Shown here: in pieces, positions 6,015 through 11,910 of the stretch
How positions within the stretch are numbered: the first letter of the stretch is position 1
Layout: each line of letters opens with the position of its first letter
Virus record (IMG/VR): IMGVR_UViG_3300040801_004034
Location: 124,001 to 188,000 of that record
Origin: a virus
Strand: one strand, 5' to 3'
DNA length: 64,000 bases
The notes under the pieces: model-generated
Told to the model about the DNA's origin: nothing
What the model saw: the letters and a program-made list of their open reading frames with translations, nothing else
Database searches by the model: none
Position numbers and translations under genes: made by a program

Positions 6015-6125
6015 TATTTGTTGTGTATCAACTATCGACGGCAGCCAGTGAGCAGCCGGTTACAATGGGTCACTACCACGTAGCGAAAAGATCGTCACTT
6101 ATATCATAGCTGGTACAACATAACA
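6015..6125 (+). rRNA. Small-subunit 530-loop-like RNA, copy A
   Basis: GTGAGCAGCCGGTTACAA lines up with the 530 loop (GTGCCAGCAGCCGCGGTAA), and AGCGAAAAGATCGTCACTT with AGCGTTAATCGGAATTACT downstream. A related unit at about 8003 shares GACGGC, AGTGAGC, GCCGGT and GCGAAAAG...GTCACTTAT. The stretch also resembles 23S about 425-480 (ATAGTGAACCAGTACC, GCGAAAAG), so the assignment is not settled. The ends pair (TTGTTGTGTA with TACAACATAACAA). Confidence 0.45.
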
Positions 6126-6131
6126 ATAATC

Positions 6132-6203
6132 GCACTGTAGTGTAAGGCTAACACGCTCCAATCAAGAGGGAGTAATTCGGTATAGGACCCGATGGTGCAC
6201 CCA
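6132..6203 (+). tRNA. tRNA-like, loop reading CAA
   Basis: Acceptor GCACTGT/ATGGTGC with 3' ACCCA. The stem around CTCC/GGGAG leaves loop ATCAAGA (CAA, Leu), but there is no class II variable arm and the T loop is TATAGGA. Identity doubtful. Confidence 0.45.
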
Positions 6204-6215
6204 TTTATATTTTAT

Positions 6216-6291
6216 GGCGCCATCGTCTAAAGGTCAGGACAATACCCTTTCAAGGTAGAAATCGAGAGTTCAAGTCTCCGTGGCGTCACCA
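6216..6291 (+). tRNA. tRNA-Glu (TTC)
   Basis: Acceptor GGCGCCA/TGGCGTC, discriminator A, CCA; D arm CGTCTAAAGGTCAGGAC as in bacterial tRNA-Glu; loop CTTTCAA. Confidence 0.92.
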
Positions 6292-6297
6292 TTTTAT

Positions 6298-6373
6298 GCC
6301 TCATCGGACTATATAGTAGCGCAGCATTACTGCAGTGATGATGAAATCGGTGTGACTCCGATATGGGGCTCCA
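6298..6373 (+). tRNA. tRNA-Cys-like (GCA)
   Basis: Acceptor GCCTCAT/ATGGGGC, discriminator T (Cys identity), CCA. Anticodon arm CATTA...TGATG shows CTGCAG (GCA), with one base fewer than usual in the loop. The T loop is TGTGACT. A canonical tRNA-Cys is at 9471. Confidence 0.6.
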
Positions 6374-6375
6374 TT

Positions 6376-6460
6376 TTACCAGGCAGAAATGTTCACAACG
6401 GAGATACAAGCGCGAATACGATCAATGCGGTGTCCGCTTCACCTGACCTGGTAATTAATT
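6376..6460 (+). rRNA. Possible large-subunit rRNA domain II segment (about 860-980)
   Basis: Ends ACCAGG/CCTGGT pair. GGCAGAAATGTTC resembles GGTAGAGCACTGTTTC, and GCGAATACGATCAATG resembles GCGAATACCGGAGAATG of E. coli 23S. Followed by the TAATTTTAT linker. Tentative. Confidence 0.35.
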
Positions 6461-6462
6461 TT

Positions 6463-6663
6463 ATTAACAAACTAAAGTATCCATTACAAATTGGATCAAC
6501 ATTATATCCTAAAGGTACGGTTGTTGAGGTGCTAATGCACAACGATAAACGCATTACAAATGTGTTTCCAAACATGCAACATAACCCTGAATCAACACAA
6601 GTAGCAATCATGCTACCAGGGAGAGAGAAACCAACAATACATGTTGCAAAAGGTAATGAATAA
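6463..6663 (+). CDS. Small hypothetical protein, start uncertain
   Basis: The frame from about 6463 to the TAA at 6661 has clear coding character (KLKYPLQIGSTLYPKG, then VFPNMQHNPESTQ). No ATG or GTG stands at a sensible place: the frame is open back into the tRNA-Cys-like gene, and the first codon after the TTTT linker is ATT. The start may be ATT or the first ATG at 6535. Unknown family. Confidence 0.5.
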   Translation: MNKLKYPLQIGSTLYPKGTVVEVLMHNDKRITNVFPNMQHNPESTQVAIMLPGREKPTIHVAKGNE

Positions 6664-6669
6664 TTTTAT

Positions 6670-6746
6670 GGGGATGAAGCTTATTAGGAAAAGCGGCTGG
6701 CTCTTAACCAGTAGTCTTGTCGGTTCGAATCCGATTATCCCTACCA
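6670..6746 (+). tRNA. tRNA-Lys (CTT)
   Basis: Acceptor GGGGATG/TATCCCT, discriminator A, CCA; stem GCTGG/CCAGT, loop CTCTTAA; T arm TCGG TTCGAAT CCGA. Uninterrupted counterpart of the insertion-bearing gene at 3800. Confidence 0.9.
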
Positions 6747-6749
6747 TTT

Positions 6750-6866
6750 AGTATACTGCTCCTTGCCTTGTAAAGCAAATGGCATCTCCTATGACTAATG
6801 ATACAATACAGCGGTTCGAAACGCAAAATTGGTGACCGATTAGGGATGAATTCCTCCGTGTAGGAA
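6750..6866 (+). rRNA. Small-subunit rRNA segment (about 930-990), possible
   Basis: Ends GCTCCTT/AAGGAGC pair. ACAGCGGTTCGAAACGCAAAA aligns with TTCGATGCAACGCGAAGAA of 16S. A T-arm-like hairpin (TTCCT...AGGAA) lies near the 3' end. Moderate to weak. Confidence 0.35.
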
Positions 6867-6931
6867 GGAGCTTAAATTTATATAAACTACGGAAAAGTAA
6901 GTAAACCTGCAATGAGAATATAAATATTATC

Positions 6932-7540
6932 ATGAGATATTTCATGTATAAAACAACTAATTTAAAAAATGGTAAAATATACATCGGTGTGCACAGGACC
7001 AAAAATGTAGATGATGGTTATTTAGGTTCAGGTGTTATGATAAAACGTTCAATCCTTAAATATGGTAAACAATGTTTTAAAAAAGAAATATTGCAAGAAT
7101 TTGAGTCGGTATCAGCAATGTATGATGCTGAAAGAAATACAGTTACAACTGAATTTATTAACAGGCCTGATGTTTACAATCTTAGAGTTGGTGGTTGGGG
7201 TGGAAAAATCACTGAACAAACACGCCAAAAAATATCAAAAGCTTTATTAGGAAAGAAAAAAACAGACCAGATGAAAGAAAAACTTAGAAACGCTCGAACA
7301 GGTACAAAATTAAAGGAATCCACAAAAAACAAGATTCAAAATTCGAGAAACGAAAACAAAGACAGTCGAGATCAAATATGGTGTACACTTTTTGATGAAT
7401 GGAAAAATAGCGGTTTGAGTAAAAATGAATTTATAAAAAAAGCAGGTTATCATAGCACAACAACAGCAACATATAATTGGGTTAGGCTAGGATTACAGCC
7501 TGCTAAAGAAAGAATAAAAAGAAAAATTAAGACCTCTTAG
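6932..7540 (+). CDS. GIY-YIG homing endonuclease
   Basis: 202 aa. The N-terminal GIY-YIG domain has MYKTTNLKNGKIYIG, the conserved Arg in GVHRTK, a GSG turn and YNLRVGGWGG. NUMOD3-like DNA-binding repeats follow (TRQKISKALLGKKKT) with a helical C-terminus. The start follows TATAAATATTATC, a T4-like late promoter. Its stop TAG is formed inside tRNA-Arg (GACCTCTTAG), so the gene abuts and overlaps a tRNA 5' end. Confidence 0.88.
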   Translation: MRYFMYKTTNLKNGKIYIGVHRTKNVDDGYLGSGVMIKRSILKYGKQCFKKEILQEFESVSAMYDAERNTVTTEFINRPDVYNLRVGGWGGKITEQTRQKISKALLGKKKTDQMKEKLRNARTGTKLKESTKNKIQNSRNENKDSRDQIWCTLFDEWKNSGLSKNEFIKKAGYHSTTTATYNWVRLGLQPAKERIKRKIKTS

Positions 7541-7606
7541 CTCAGAGGACAGAGCAGCAGCCTACGAAGTTGCGTTGTCGGGAGTTCGAATCTCTCAGAG
7601 GTCACC
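7531..7606 (+). tRNA. tRNA-Arg (ACG)
   Basis: Perfect acceptor GACCTCT/AGAGGTC, discriminator A, CCA; stem GCAGC/GTTGC, loop CTACGAA. A34 must be deaminated to inosine to read all CGN codons it normally serves. Confidence 0.92.
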
Positions 7607-7614
7607 ATTTTTAT

Positions 7615-7690
7615 TGTCCCGTGTGTGTAACGGATAGCACGACTGACTTTGAATCAGTAGGTCCAGGTTCGATTCCTGGTGGAGCTGCCA
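7615..7690 (+). tRNA. tRNA-Gln (TTG)
   Basis: Stem ACTGA/TCAGT, loop CTTTGAA; T arm CCAGG TTCGATT CCTGG; discriminator G, CCA. The acceptor strands pair poorly. Confidence 0.78.
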
Positions 7691-7695
7691 TTTAT

Positions 7696-7787
7696 TGCAG
7701 GGTAGTGTAATCCGGTAACATGTCGGGCTCATAACCCGAAGAAGCACTTCGAGTGTGTTGTAGGTTCAAATCCTTCCCCTGCCTCCA
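7696..7787 (+). tRNA. Initiator-type tRNA-fMet (CAT)
   Basis: Acceptor TGCAGGG/CCCTGCC with a T1-C72 mismatch and three G-C pairs closing the anticodon stem (TCGGG CTCATAA CCCGA). These are the two hallmarks of bacterial initiator tRNA. It has an enlarged variable region (GCACTTCGAGTG). CCA encoded. Confidence 0.85.
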
Positions 7788-7788
7788 T

Positions 7789-7866
7789 TTTCTGATATTG
7801 TAATATTGACGTGTTACAATTGATGTATGATTGCCATATGGATAATAGCTGCGTCAACAGTTATAT
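7789..7866 (+). rRNA. Small-subunit rRNA segment (about 1220-1320)
   Basis: GACGTGTTACAATTG aligns with CACGTGCTACAATGG of 16S. TATGAAGTATCGCTGAT, running into the next tRNA, aligns with CATGAAGTCGGAATCGCTAGT. Two adjacent conserved blocks in the right order. Confidence 0.5.
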
Positions 7867-7867
7867 G

Positions 7868-7945
7868 AAGTATCGCTGATATAGTGTAATTGGTAACACA
7901 GCCTCCTAACACGAGGCGGATATAGGTTCGAGTCCTGTTTTCATA
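7868..7945 (+). tRNA. tRNA-Val (AAC), probable
   Basis: Clear anticodon arm GCCTC CTAACAC GAGGC and canonical T arm ATAGG TTCGAGT CCTGT. The acceptor is not clean because the 5' strand seems merged with the rRNA-like sequence upstream (ATATGAA can pair with TTTCATAT after the T arm). Confidence 0.6.
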
Positions 7946-7946
7946 T

Positions 7947-8167
7947 TGCAATCGTTAATTTATAGATAATTGATACGGAGTAGTTGAACGAAAAAGTATC
8001 ATTTATTTGCTGTTGACGGCTAGTGAGCCGGTATAAACACCTAACCAGTGTAAATGCGAAAAGTTGGTCACTTATTATTAACGGTAAAACGGGTGCGTTG
8101 CAACCCCTTAACGAGTAATGTCGAAGTGTTTCTTCAAAAGCGGAGGGCTGATAAAGCGTGACACATT
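7947..8167 (+). rRNA. Small-subunit-like segments, including 530-like copy B
   Basis: TGATACGGAGTAGTTGAAC near 7970 resembles GCCACGGTGAATACGTTC (16S about 1345). From 8003 the sequence repeats the copy A unit at 6015: GACGGCTAGTGAGCCGGTA, then GCGAAAAGTTGGTCACTTAT. In copy B the loop AGTG of the CGGCT/AGCCG hairpin can pair with the downstream CACT. 16S 530 loop or 23S 425-480 both remain possible. Confidence 0.4.
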
Positions 8168-8292
8168 TATGGGGCTAGTGGTCAGATGAAAAAAATCATC
8201 AGATGGTAAAACTAAGCCGGACAGGACAGCTCATGATAAGTAGTCTGAGTATACGACGTATCGTGTCGGTGAAAATCCAACCTACCCCACCA
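8168..8292 (+). ncRNA. Structured RNA with tRNA-like 3' end
   Basis: Starts TGGGG and ends CCCCA CCA, with a T-arm-like GTCGG TGAAAAT CCAAC. GTCTGAGTATACGACGTATCG resembles the sequence at about 19325 and 23S GTCTGAATATGGGGGGACC. Two hairpin insertions (GATG/CATC) enlarge the 5' half. Possibly a tRNA-rRNA composite. Confidence 0.35.
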
Positions 8293-8309
8293 TTTGATTA
8301 AATATTATT

Positions 8310-8753
8310 ATGATATTGACATCATCACAGTTATACAAAAAAGTTCAGGACGAATTCCATAATGCTGGTGTATATTTAACAGATGTTAGTTATGTAACAC
8401 CTGACCGTAATTGGTTACAAGGTAAATTTTATTCTACATTTCGTAGAAACTTAACACAAAACAAACTTTATCAGTGGAGAACATATCATGATTGTGATAA
8501 TAAAGCAAATAAATATTGGCAGTTCGCATGTGATTGTCATGCATTAACGATGATGTTAAGAGAGAAGCAAGGTAAACAAATTTATGAAGGTATTGCTGTT
8601 GGTGTTTTCTTTTTTAAACAAGAGACCCGATTTGGTCATGCAGTTAATTTTGCAGTCACTGAAAAAGGTATCGAGTTCATCGAACCGCAGAACGGTAGAT
8701 TTATAACTTTAACACAAGATGAAAAGGATACAGCATGGTACGCAATTTTTTAA
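8310..8753 (+). CDS. Possible cysteine-peptidase-like late protein
   Basis: 147 aa, started after TTAAATATTATT (late-type promoter). A Cys-rich segment (FACDCHALTMM), then FGHAVNFAV and IEFIEPQNG, form a Cys...His...Asn/Asp order like papain-fold or transglutaminase-like peptidases. That is only a resemblance. It is followed with overlap by a lipoprotein and a membrane protein, so a lysis or cell-wall role is plausible. Confidence 0.7.
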   Translation: MILTSSQLYKKVQDEFHNAGVYLTDVSYVTPDRNWLQGKFYSTFRRNLTQNKLYQWRTYHDCDNKANKYWQFACDCHALTMMLREKQGKQIYEGIAVGVFFFKQETRFGHAVNFAVTEKGIEFIEPQNGRFITLTQDEKDTAWYAIF

Positions 8754-8899
8754 TTTTTATAATAGTTTGTACAATAACATTAGGTGCATTGGTAGGGTGT
8801 AAAACGACTGAACAACACACCACAACAGATGATGTTGATTACTCAGCAACTCCATATGATTTCAAACCTGATGTTGTAATAGAAGCAGAATATGAATAG
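8735..8899 (+). CDS. Small lipoprotein (spanin-like), 54 aa
   Basis: The ATG lies inside the end of the preceding gene. An N-terminal hydrophobic stretch ends in the lipobox LGALVGC, so the mature protein would be an acylated, about 33-residue acidic peptide. Size, lipobox and position before a membrane protein resemble outer-membrane spanins; function inferred from context only. Confidence 0.65.
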   Translation: MVRNFLIFIIVCTITLGALVGCKTTEQHTTTDDVDYSATPYDFKPDVVIEAEYE

Positions 8900-9284
8900 A
8901 CAAAAACCATTTCAATCTAAGAAGTTTATTGCACTTACAGTTGGTGCGACATTCACAACCTTATTTACTTTAATCGGGCTAATTATAATTGCATTAGTAC
9001 CAGTTGCATCAAGTGCGGTTGTTAATTTGATGACCGTTAGTTTAGCATCAATTAACGGCGTTATTGGTTTATATGCAGTTGGTCAATCTGCTGTTGACTG
9101 GAAGGTAAATTCAACCCATAATACGTCGCAAGAAAATAAGATCGTCGAACAAAGAAAGAAGCTTATTCTTGAAGCTAAAGATCGTGAGATGAAATATGAT
9201 GGTATCGATGATGGTATTGATTGGGATTTAGTAGATGAAAGTGATATACAAGGTGATGGTATTGATATCACAATAAACAAATAA
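8892..9284 (+). CDS. Membrane protein, possibly holin
   Basis: 130 aa; starts within the lipoprotein gene (8-nt overlap). Two hydrophobic segments (about residues 12-35 and 40-65) are followed by a charged, coil-like tail with repeats of DGIDDGID. Together with its neighbours it forms a compact cassette that would suit lysis. No holin family was recognised. Confidence 0.7.
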   Translation: MNRQKPFQSKKFIALTVGATFTTLFTLIGLIIIALVPVASSAVVNLMTVSLASINGVIGLYAVGQSAVDWKVNSTHNTSQENKIVEQRKKLILEAKDREMKYDGIDDGIDWDLVDESDIQGDGIDITINK

Positions 9285-9292
9285 TTTTATAT

Positions 9293-9369
9293 CGGGATAT
9301 GGCGTAGTCTGGCATCGCGCTCCGTTTGGGACGGAGAGACCGGGGGTTCGAATCCCTCTATCCCGACCA
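9293..9369 (+). tRNA. tRNA-Pro (TGG)
   Basis: Perfect acceptor CGGGATA/TATCCCG, discriminator A, CCA; stem CTCCG/CGGAG, loop TTTGGGA. Confidence 0.92.
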
Positions 9370-9371
9370 TT

Positions 9372-9468
9372 TACTAAAAAATCGTAACAGGTTTACAAAC
9401 TGAACCGGCCTGGCAAATCAGTTTTCCGCATGAGTTTTAATTCGATTTCTCGTGCAACAATTTTTATA
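9372..9468 (+). rRNA. Small-subunit rRNA 3'-end-like segment
   Basis: AATCGTAACAGGTTTAC matches the decoding-region block GTCGTAACAAGGTAACC of 16S, followed by GAACCGGCCTGGC where 16S has GGAACCTGCGG. Ends AAATCG/CGATTT pair. No anti-Shine-Dalgarno CCTCC is visible. Confidence 0.45.
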
Positions 9469-9470
9469 AT

Positions 9471-9546
9471 GCCTAGGTGGTAGAGCGGCTATACGGCTGT
9501 CTGCAAAACAGCGTCGACGTGAGTTCAAATCTCACCCTAGGCTCCA
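9471..9546 (+). tRNA. tRNA-Cys (GCA)
   Basis: Perfect acceptor GCCTAGG/CCTAGGC, discriminator T, CCA; stem GCTGT/ACAGC, loop CTGCAAA. Confidence 0.92.
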
Positions 9547-9551
9547 TTTAT

Positions 9552-9625
9552 GGGCTGTTAGTTGAGCGGTGCAACGCTTTCCTGATTAGAGAGAGACCCA
9601 GGTTCGAGTCCTGGACGGCCTACCA
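9552..9625 (+). tRNA. tRNA-Ile (GAT)
   Basis: Acceptor GGGCTGT/ACGGCCT, discriminator A, CCA; stem CTTTC/GAGAG, loop CTGATTA. Confidence 0.9.
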
Positions 9626-9630
9626 TTTAT

Positions 9631-9706
9631 GGCTCTATGGTGTAAAGGATTAACATAATTGCCTTCTAAGCTATTGCTCTGGGTTCGAGTCCCAGTGGAG
9701 CTACCA
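9631..9706 (+). tRNA. tRNA-Arg (TCT)
   Basis: Acceptor GGCTCTA/TGGAGCT, discriminator A, CCA; stem ATTGC/GCTAT, loop CTTCTAA. Confidence 0.9.
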
Positions 9707-9708
9707 TT

Positions 9709-9850
9709 TTACAATCAAGGCGCATCCTAATATAGCTATAAGGGTCCCGCGCCAAAAAAGTCGGACATGTATACCTCTGGCGACCGACCAATGTTTGGAA
9801 GAAACTGCTTCGGGCTCGATACCTGAATGAGCGGTTCTCGATTGTAATTA
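9709..9850 (+). rRNA. Small-subunit rRNA 5'-domain-like segment (about 240-350)
   Basis: Closed by TACAATC/GATTGTA. ACCTCTGGCGACCGACC resembles ACCTAGGCGACGATCC, and GACCAATGTTTGGAAGAAAC resembles GACCAGCCACACTGGAACTGAGAC of 16S, in the same order. Confidence 0.4.
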
Positions 9851-9856
9851 ATTTAT

Positions 9857-9932
9857 TGCTCTGTGGTGTAGTGGAATATCACGCTAGGATCTGACCCTAG
9901 AAATCTCAGTTCGATTCTGAGCAGAGCTGCCA
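9857..9932 (+). tRNA. tRNA-Gln (CTG)
   Basis: Stem CTAGG/CCTAG, loop ATCTGAC; acceptor TGCTCTG/CAGAGCT with an unpaired first position, as is usual for tRNA-Gln; discriminator G, CCA. Confidence 0.88.
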
Positions 9933-9938
9933 TTTTAT

Positions 9939-10012
9939 TGGTTCATGGTGTAATGGTAGCACACGATCTTTTGGTGGTCGTTGTGGGGGTTCAAATCCCT
10001 CTGAACCTGGCA
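9939..10012 (+). tRNA. tRNA-Gln (TTG)
   Basis: Stem CGATC/GGTCG, loop TTTTGGT; acceptor TGGTTCA/TGAACCT with weak first pair; discriminator G followed by GCA, not CCA, so the phage CCA-adding enzyme may be needed. Confidence 0.82.
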
Positions 10013-10016
10013 TTTA

Positions 10017-10033
10017 AGGAACAACTGTATAAT
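10017..10033 (+). promoter_or_regulatory. AGGAAC-type promoter
   Basis: AGGAAC, five bases, TATAAT, ending six bases before the ATG of the following gene. Confidence 0.75.
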
Positions 10034-10039
10034 CTGGTT

Positions 10040-10273
10040 ATGAGAGAATTTAAAATGTTATCGAGAGTAGAGCTAGAGAAGATGCCAAAACATCGAATTA
10101 AAGCTTATCGACAGACAGTTTACAAACAGATAAACAGAAATGTTGTAAAATATGTTTGTTGTGAAATCTGTAAAGAAAGATATCGACCTGATGAAATCAT
10201 AGATAAGCAAAAACATGAAGAATTGCATGCATATCTTGATGTGGTGAATACAATCTTTGAAAGCAAAGGTTAA
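10040..10273 (+). CDS. Small zinc-finger-like protein, 77 aa
   Basis: Start chosen as the ATG just after the promoter. A basic N-terminal helix is followed by CCEICKERYRPDEI and KHEELH, giving a C-x2-C...H-x4-H pattern of a single zinc finger. Probably nucleic-acid binding. Lies between tRNA-Gln and an rRNA-like unit. Confidence 0.75.
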   Translation: MREFKMLSRVELEKMPKHRIKAYRQTVYKQINRNVVKYVCCEICKERYRPDEIIDKQKHEELHAYLDVVNTIFESKG

Positions 10274-10279
10274 TTTCCG

Positions 10280-10462
10280 TGGTGTTATGACTTATGACCA
10301 CGCTAAAAAACATTAGTCCGGGCTCCGAAACGCCGAGTACGATAGAAGGGATGCGTTTCGTTGATGGTGTACGTAAACCCAGCTGGACCTGGCCAGCGAC
10401 ATAGCAGGCATGCTATAATCAAAACTGAGATGCGTGAAAAACATTTCTTTCCAGGAAAAATT
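10280..10462 (+). rRNA. Large-subunit rRNA domain VI segment (sarcin-ricin region)
   Basis: GGGCTCCGAAACGCCGAGTACGATAGAAGG aligns (split: GGGCTCC, then GAGTACGATAG) with GGGCTGCTCCTAGTACGAGAGGACC of E. coli 23S. TTGATGGTGTACG aligns with ATCACTGGTGTTCG, and CGTGAAAAACATTTC with TGCTGAAAGCATCT further on. The universally conserved tetraloop GAGA reads GATA here. A hairpin CGAAACGC/GCGTTTCG encloses the loop. Confidence 0.55.
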
Positions 10463-10468
10463 TATTAA

Positions 10469-10542
10469 TGCCGGATGAGACTAATTGGGATGTCTGTTAG
10501 AGATAGAATCTAACGATGCGGGTTCGAATCCTGCTCCGCCAT
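10469..10542 (+). tRNA. tRNA-like, loop GATAGAA
   Basis: Acceptor TGCCGGA/TCCGCCA with one mismatch, canonical T arm GCGGG TTCGAAT CCTGC. Stem TTAGA/TCTAA with loop GATAGAA would read TAG (Leu), with A at position 33 and no class II arm. No CCA. Confidence 0.5.
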
Positions 10543-10548
10543 CTATTT

Positions 10549-10777
10549 ATGATATCAGAAAAAAACGAAAAAGAAAATAAGTCGACTTGCAGAGATTAAT
10601 GCAGCTGCATCAATGATACCAGTTGGTGAAGAATTACGCAATGAGAGACAAAAGATTGTTAATCAATTGAAAGGTAAAAAGCTGATTAAGCTCGAAAAGC
10701 ATGGTAATTTCAGTTTTATTGGTGATTATAAAGAAGAATTAACACAACATTACGTTGATTTTTATAAAAATTTTTAA
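10549..10777 (+). pseudogene. Small gene broken by a frameshift in an A-rich tract
   Basis: From ATG 10549 the frame reads MISEKNEKENK and then stops at TAA 10597. The continuation lies in another frame: ISRLAEINAAASMIPVG, ending FYKNF and TAA at 10775. A single-base change in the A-runs at 10559-10580 would join them into an about 75-residue protein. Alternatively translation starts at ATG 10613, giving 54 aa. Sequencing error in a homopolymer is an obvious explanation. Confidence 0.5.
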
Positions 10778-10778
10778 T

Positions 10779-10840
10779 GGGCGGTTCGCATAGCGGCTAT
10801 TGCACCTCTTTTACAAGGAGGCACCTCGTGAGTTCGATAG
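10779..10840 (+). tRNA. Truncated tRNA-Val (TAC) fragment
   Basis: 5' acceptor strand, D arm, anticodon arm CCTCT TTTACAA GGAGG and the first half of the T arm (GAGTTCGA) are present. The sequence then breaks into TTTTTTGATTAAATAATTGT and the ATG of an HNH gene. The T-stem 3' half and acceptor are missing, so the insertion of the endonuclease gene appears to have cut this tRNA. Confidence 0.6.
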
Positions 10841-10860
10841 TTTTTTGATTAAATAATTGT

Positions 10861-11520
10861 ATGAACTACCAAAACATATACAATTCTCTAATTCAAAAAC
10901 GATTAAAAGAACCTGCCACAGGTTACACAGAAAAGCATCATATCATTCCAAAATCTTTGGGCGGCTCAGATGATCTATCCAATTTGGTAGTTCTAAGCGG
11001 AAGAGAACACTGGGTTGCCCATTTACTTTTATACAAGATTCATAAATGTTCTAAAATGGCTCATGCTTGTAATATGATGTCAATGAGATGTAATGAACGT
11101 GGTATTCCGAAGATACGAAATAGTAGAATGTATCAAATGATTAGAACTATCTGCATCGAAAACATGCGATTTGATATGAGTATAAAACAGAAAGGTGATA
11201 AAAACTCTCAATATGGTACTATATGGATTTGTAATAAAAAATTACAACAGAATAGAAAGATTTCAAAAGATGAACAAATACCAAATGGATGGATAAAAGG
11301 TCGCAACAAATGGGTACCAAAATGGCGACCGACACCTGGAAAAACATATACACGTAACAAAAAATACACCAAAACATGTAAAACATGTCAAGGTATGTTT
11401 AAAACAACACTTTCATCACAAACATTTTGTTCAAAAACATGTATAAGACCAACCGACACAGCTCGTAACAACATGTCAACTGCTCAAAAGAAAAGATTTT
11501 CAAATGCTCGCGTCGCATAG
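10861..11520 (+). CDS. HNH homing endonuclease
   Basis: 219 aa. N-terminal HNH motif KHHIIPKSLGG, then NLVVLSGREHWVAHLLL; a basic middle region; a C-terminal pair of CxxC knuckles (CKTCQGMF, FCSKTC). It is related to the HNH gene at 52353 (same MNY start, HHIIPKS motif and REH.xAHLLL). A TTAAATAATTGT promoter precedes it. The final codons and stop TAG lie within the next tRNA-Val. Confidence 0.88.
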   Translation: MNYQNIYNSLIQKRLKEPATGYTEKHHIIPKSLGGSDDLSNLVVLSGREHWVAHLLLYKIHKCSKMAHACNMMSMRCNERGIPKIRNSRMYQMIRTICIENMRFDMSIKQKGDKNSQYGTIWICNKKLQQNRKISKDEQIPNGWIKGRNKWVPKWRPTPGKTYTRNKKYTKTCKTCQGMFKTTLSSQTFCSKTCIRPTDTARNNMSTAQKKRFSNARVA

Positions 11521-11591
11521 TGGCTAGTGCACCTCCTTTACACGGAGAGCTCCTGAAAAGGTCGCAGGTTCGAGTCCTGCCGCGAGTACCA
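11506..11591 (+). tRNA. tRNA-Val (TAC)
   Basis: Acceptor GCTCGCG/CGCGAGT, discriminator A, CCA; anticodon arm CTCC TTTACAC GGAG; extended variable region. Its 5' end overlaps the last codons of the HNH gene. Same anticodon as the truncated tRNA on the other side of that gene. Confidence 0.88.
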
Positions 11592-11595
11592 TTTG

Positions 11596-11686
11596 TACTC
11601 GGGCTTAAACATAGCACCCTTCTACGGGCTGGTCCTGAAACATTGTAGATATATGCAGTGGGTGAGTAAAAATCTCACTGAGTAGA
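11596..11686 (+). tRNA. tRNA-like RNA, degenerate
   Basis: Acceptor TACTCGG/CTGAGTA and a T arm GTGAG TAAAAAT CTCAC without the TTC signature. The central part does not give a clear anticodon arm. Confidence 0.4.
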
Positions 11687-11695
11687 CATTTTATC

Positions 11696-11778
11696 TGTTG
11701 AAGCGTTCGAATCGTGTTCTGCAGGGTTGATATCACTGCAACCTTTGAGATTAATTACCTCTGTGGAAAGGCAACAGA
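11696..11778 (+). rRNA. Small-subunit rRNA segment (about 1060-1110)
   Basis: Ends CTGTTG/CAACAG pair. ATCGTGTTCTGCAGGGTTGA and CTGCAACC align with CTCGTGTTGTGAAATGTTGGGTTAAG and CCGCAACG of 16S. Confidence 0.45.
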
Positions 11779-11788
11779 CATTTTATAT

Positions 11789-11876
11789 GGGGGTGTGGCG
11801 AAATTGGTAGCACGCGGTAGCCTTAGAAGCTATTAGGAGAAATCCTGTGAGGGTTCGACCCCCTCTGCCCCTACCA
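11789..11876 (+). tRNA. tRNA-Leu (TAG)
   Basis: Acceptor GGGGGTG/TGCCCCT, Leu D arm GGCGAAATTGGTAGCACGC, stem GTAGC/GCTAT, loop CTTAGAA, class II variable arm, CCA. Confidence 0.94.
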
Positions 11877-11888
11877 TTTGATTATATC

Positions 11889-11905
11889 AGGAACACATGT
11901 ATAAT
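11889..11905 (+). promoter_or_regulatory. AGGAAC-type promoter
   Basis: AGGAAC-N5-TATAAT, five bases before the next ATG. Confidence 0.78.
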
Positions 11906-11910
11906 AACGT

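Noticed and set aside
6280-6462. Extension of the 6463 gene back to a GTG inside tRNA-Glu
   Set aside because: This part coincides with the tRNA-Cys-like gene and an rRNA-like unit and reads as low-quality protein.
9938-10039. Longer start for the zinc-finger gene at 10040
   Set aside because: It would cover tRNA-Gln; the promoter places the real start at ATG 10040.
10316-10332. AGTCCGGGCTCC matches the first conserved region of RNase P RNA
   Set aside because: No other RNase P element (such as ACAGAA...CCGGCTTA) follows, and the sequence aligns better and longer with LSU rRNA around the sarcin-ricin loop.
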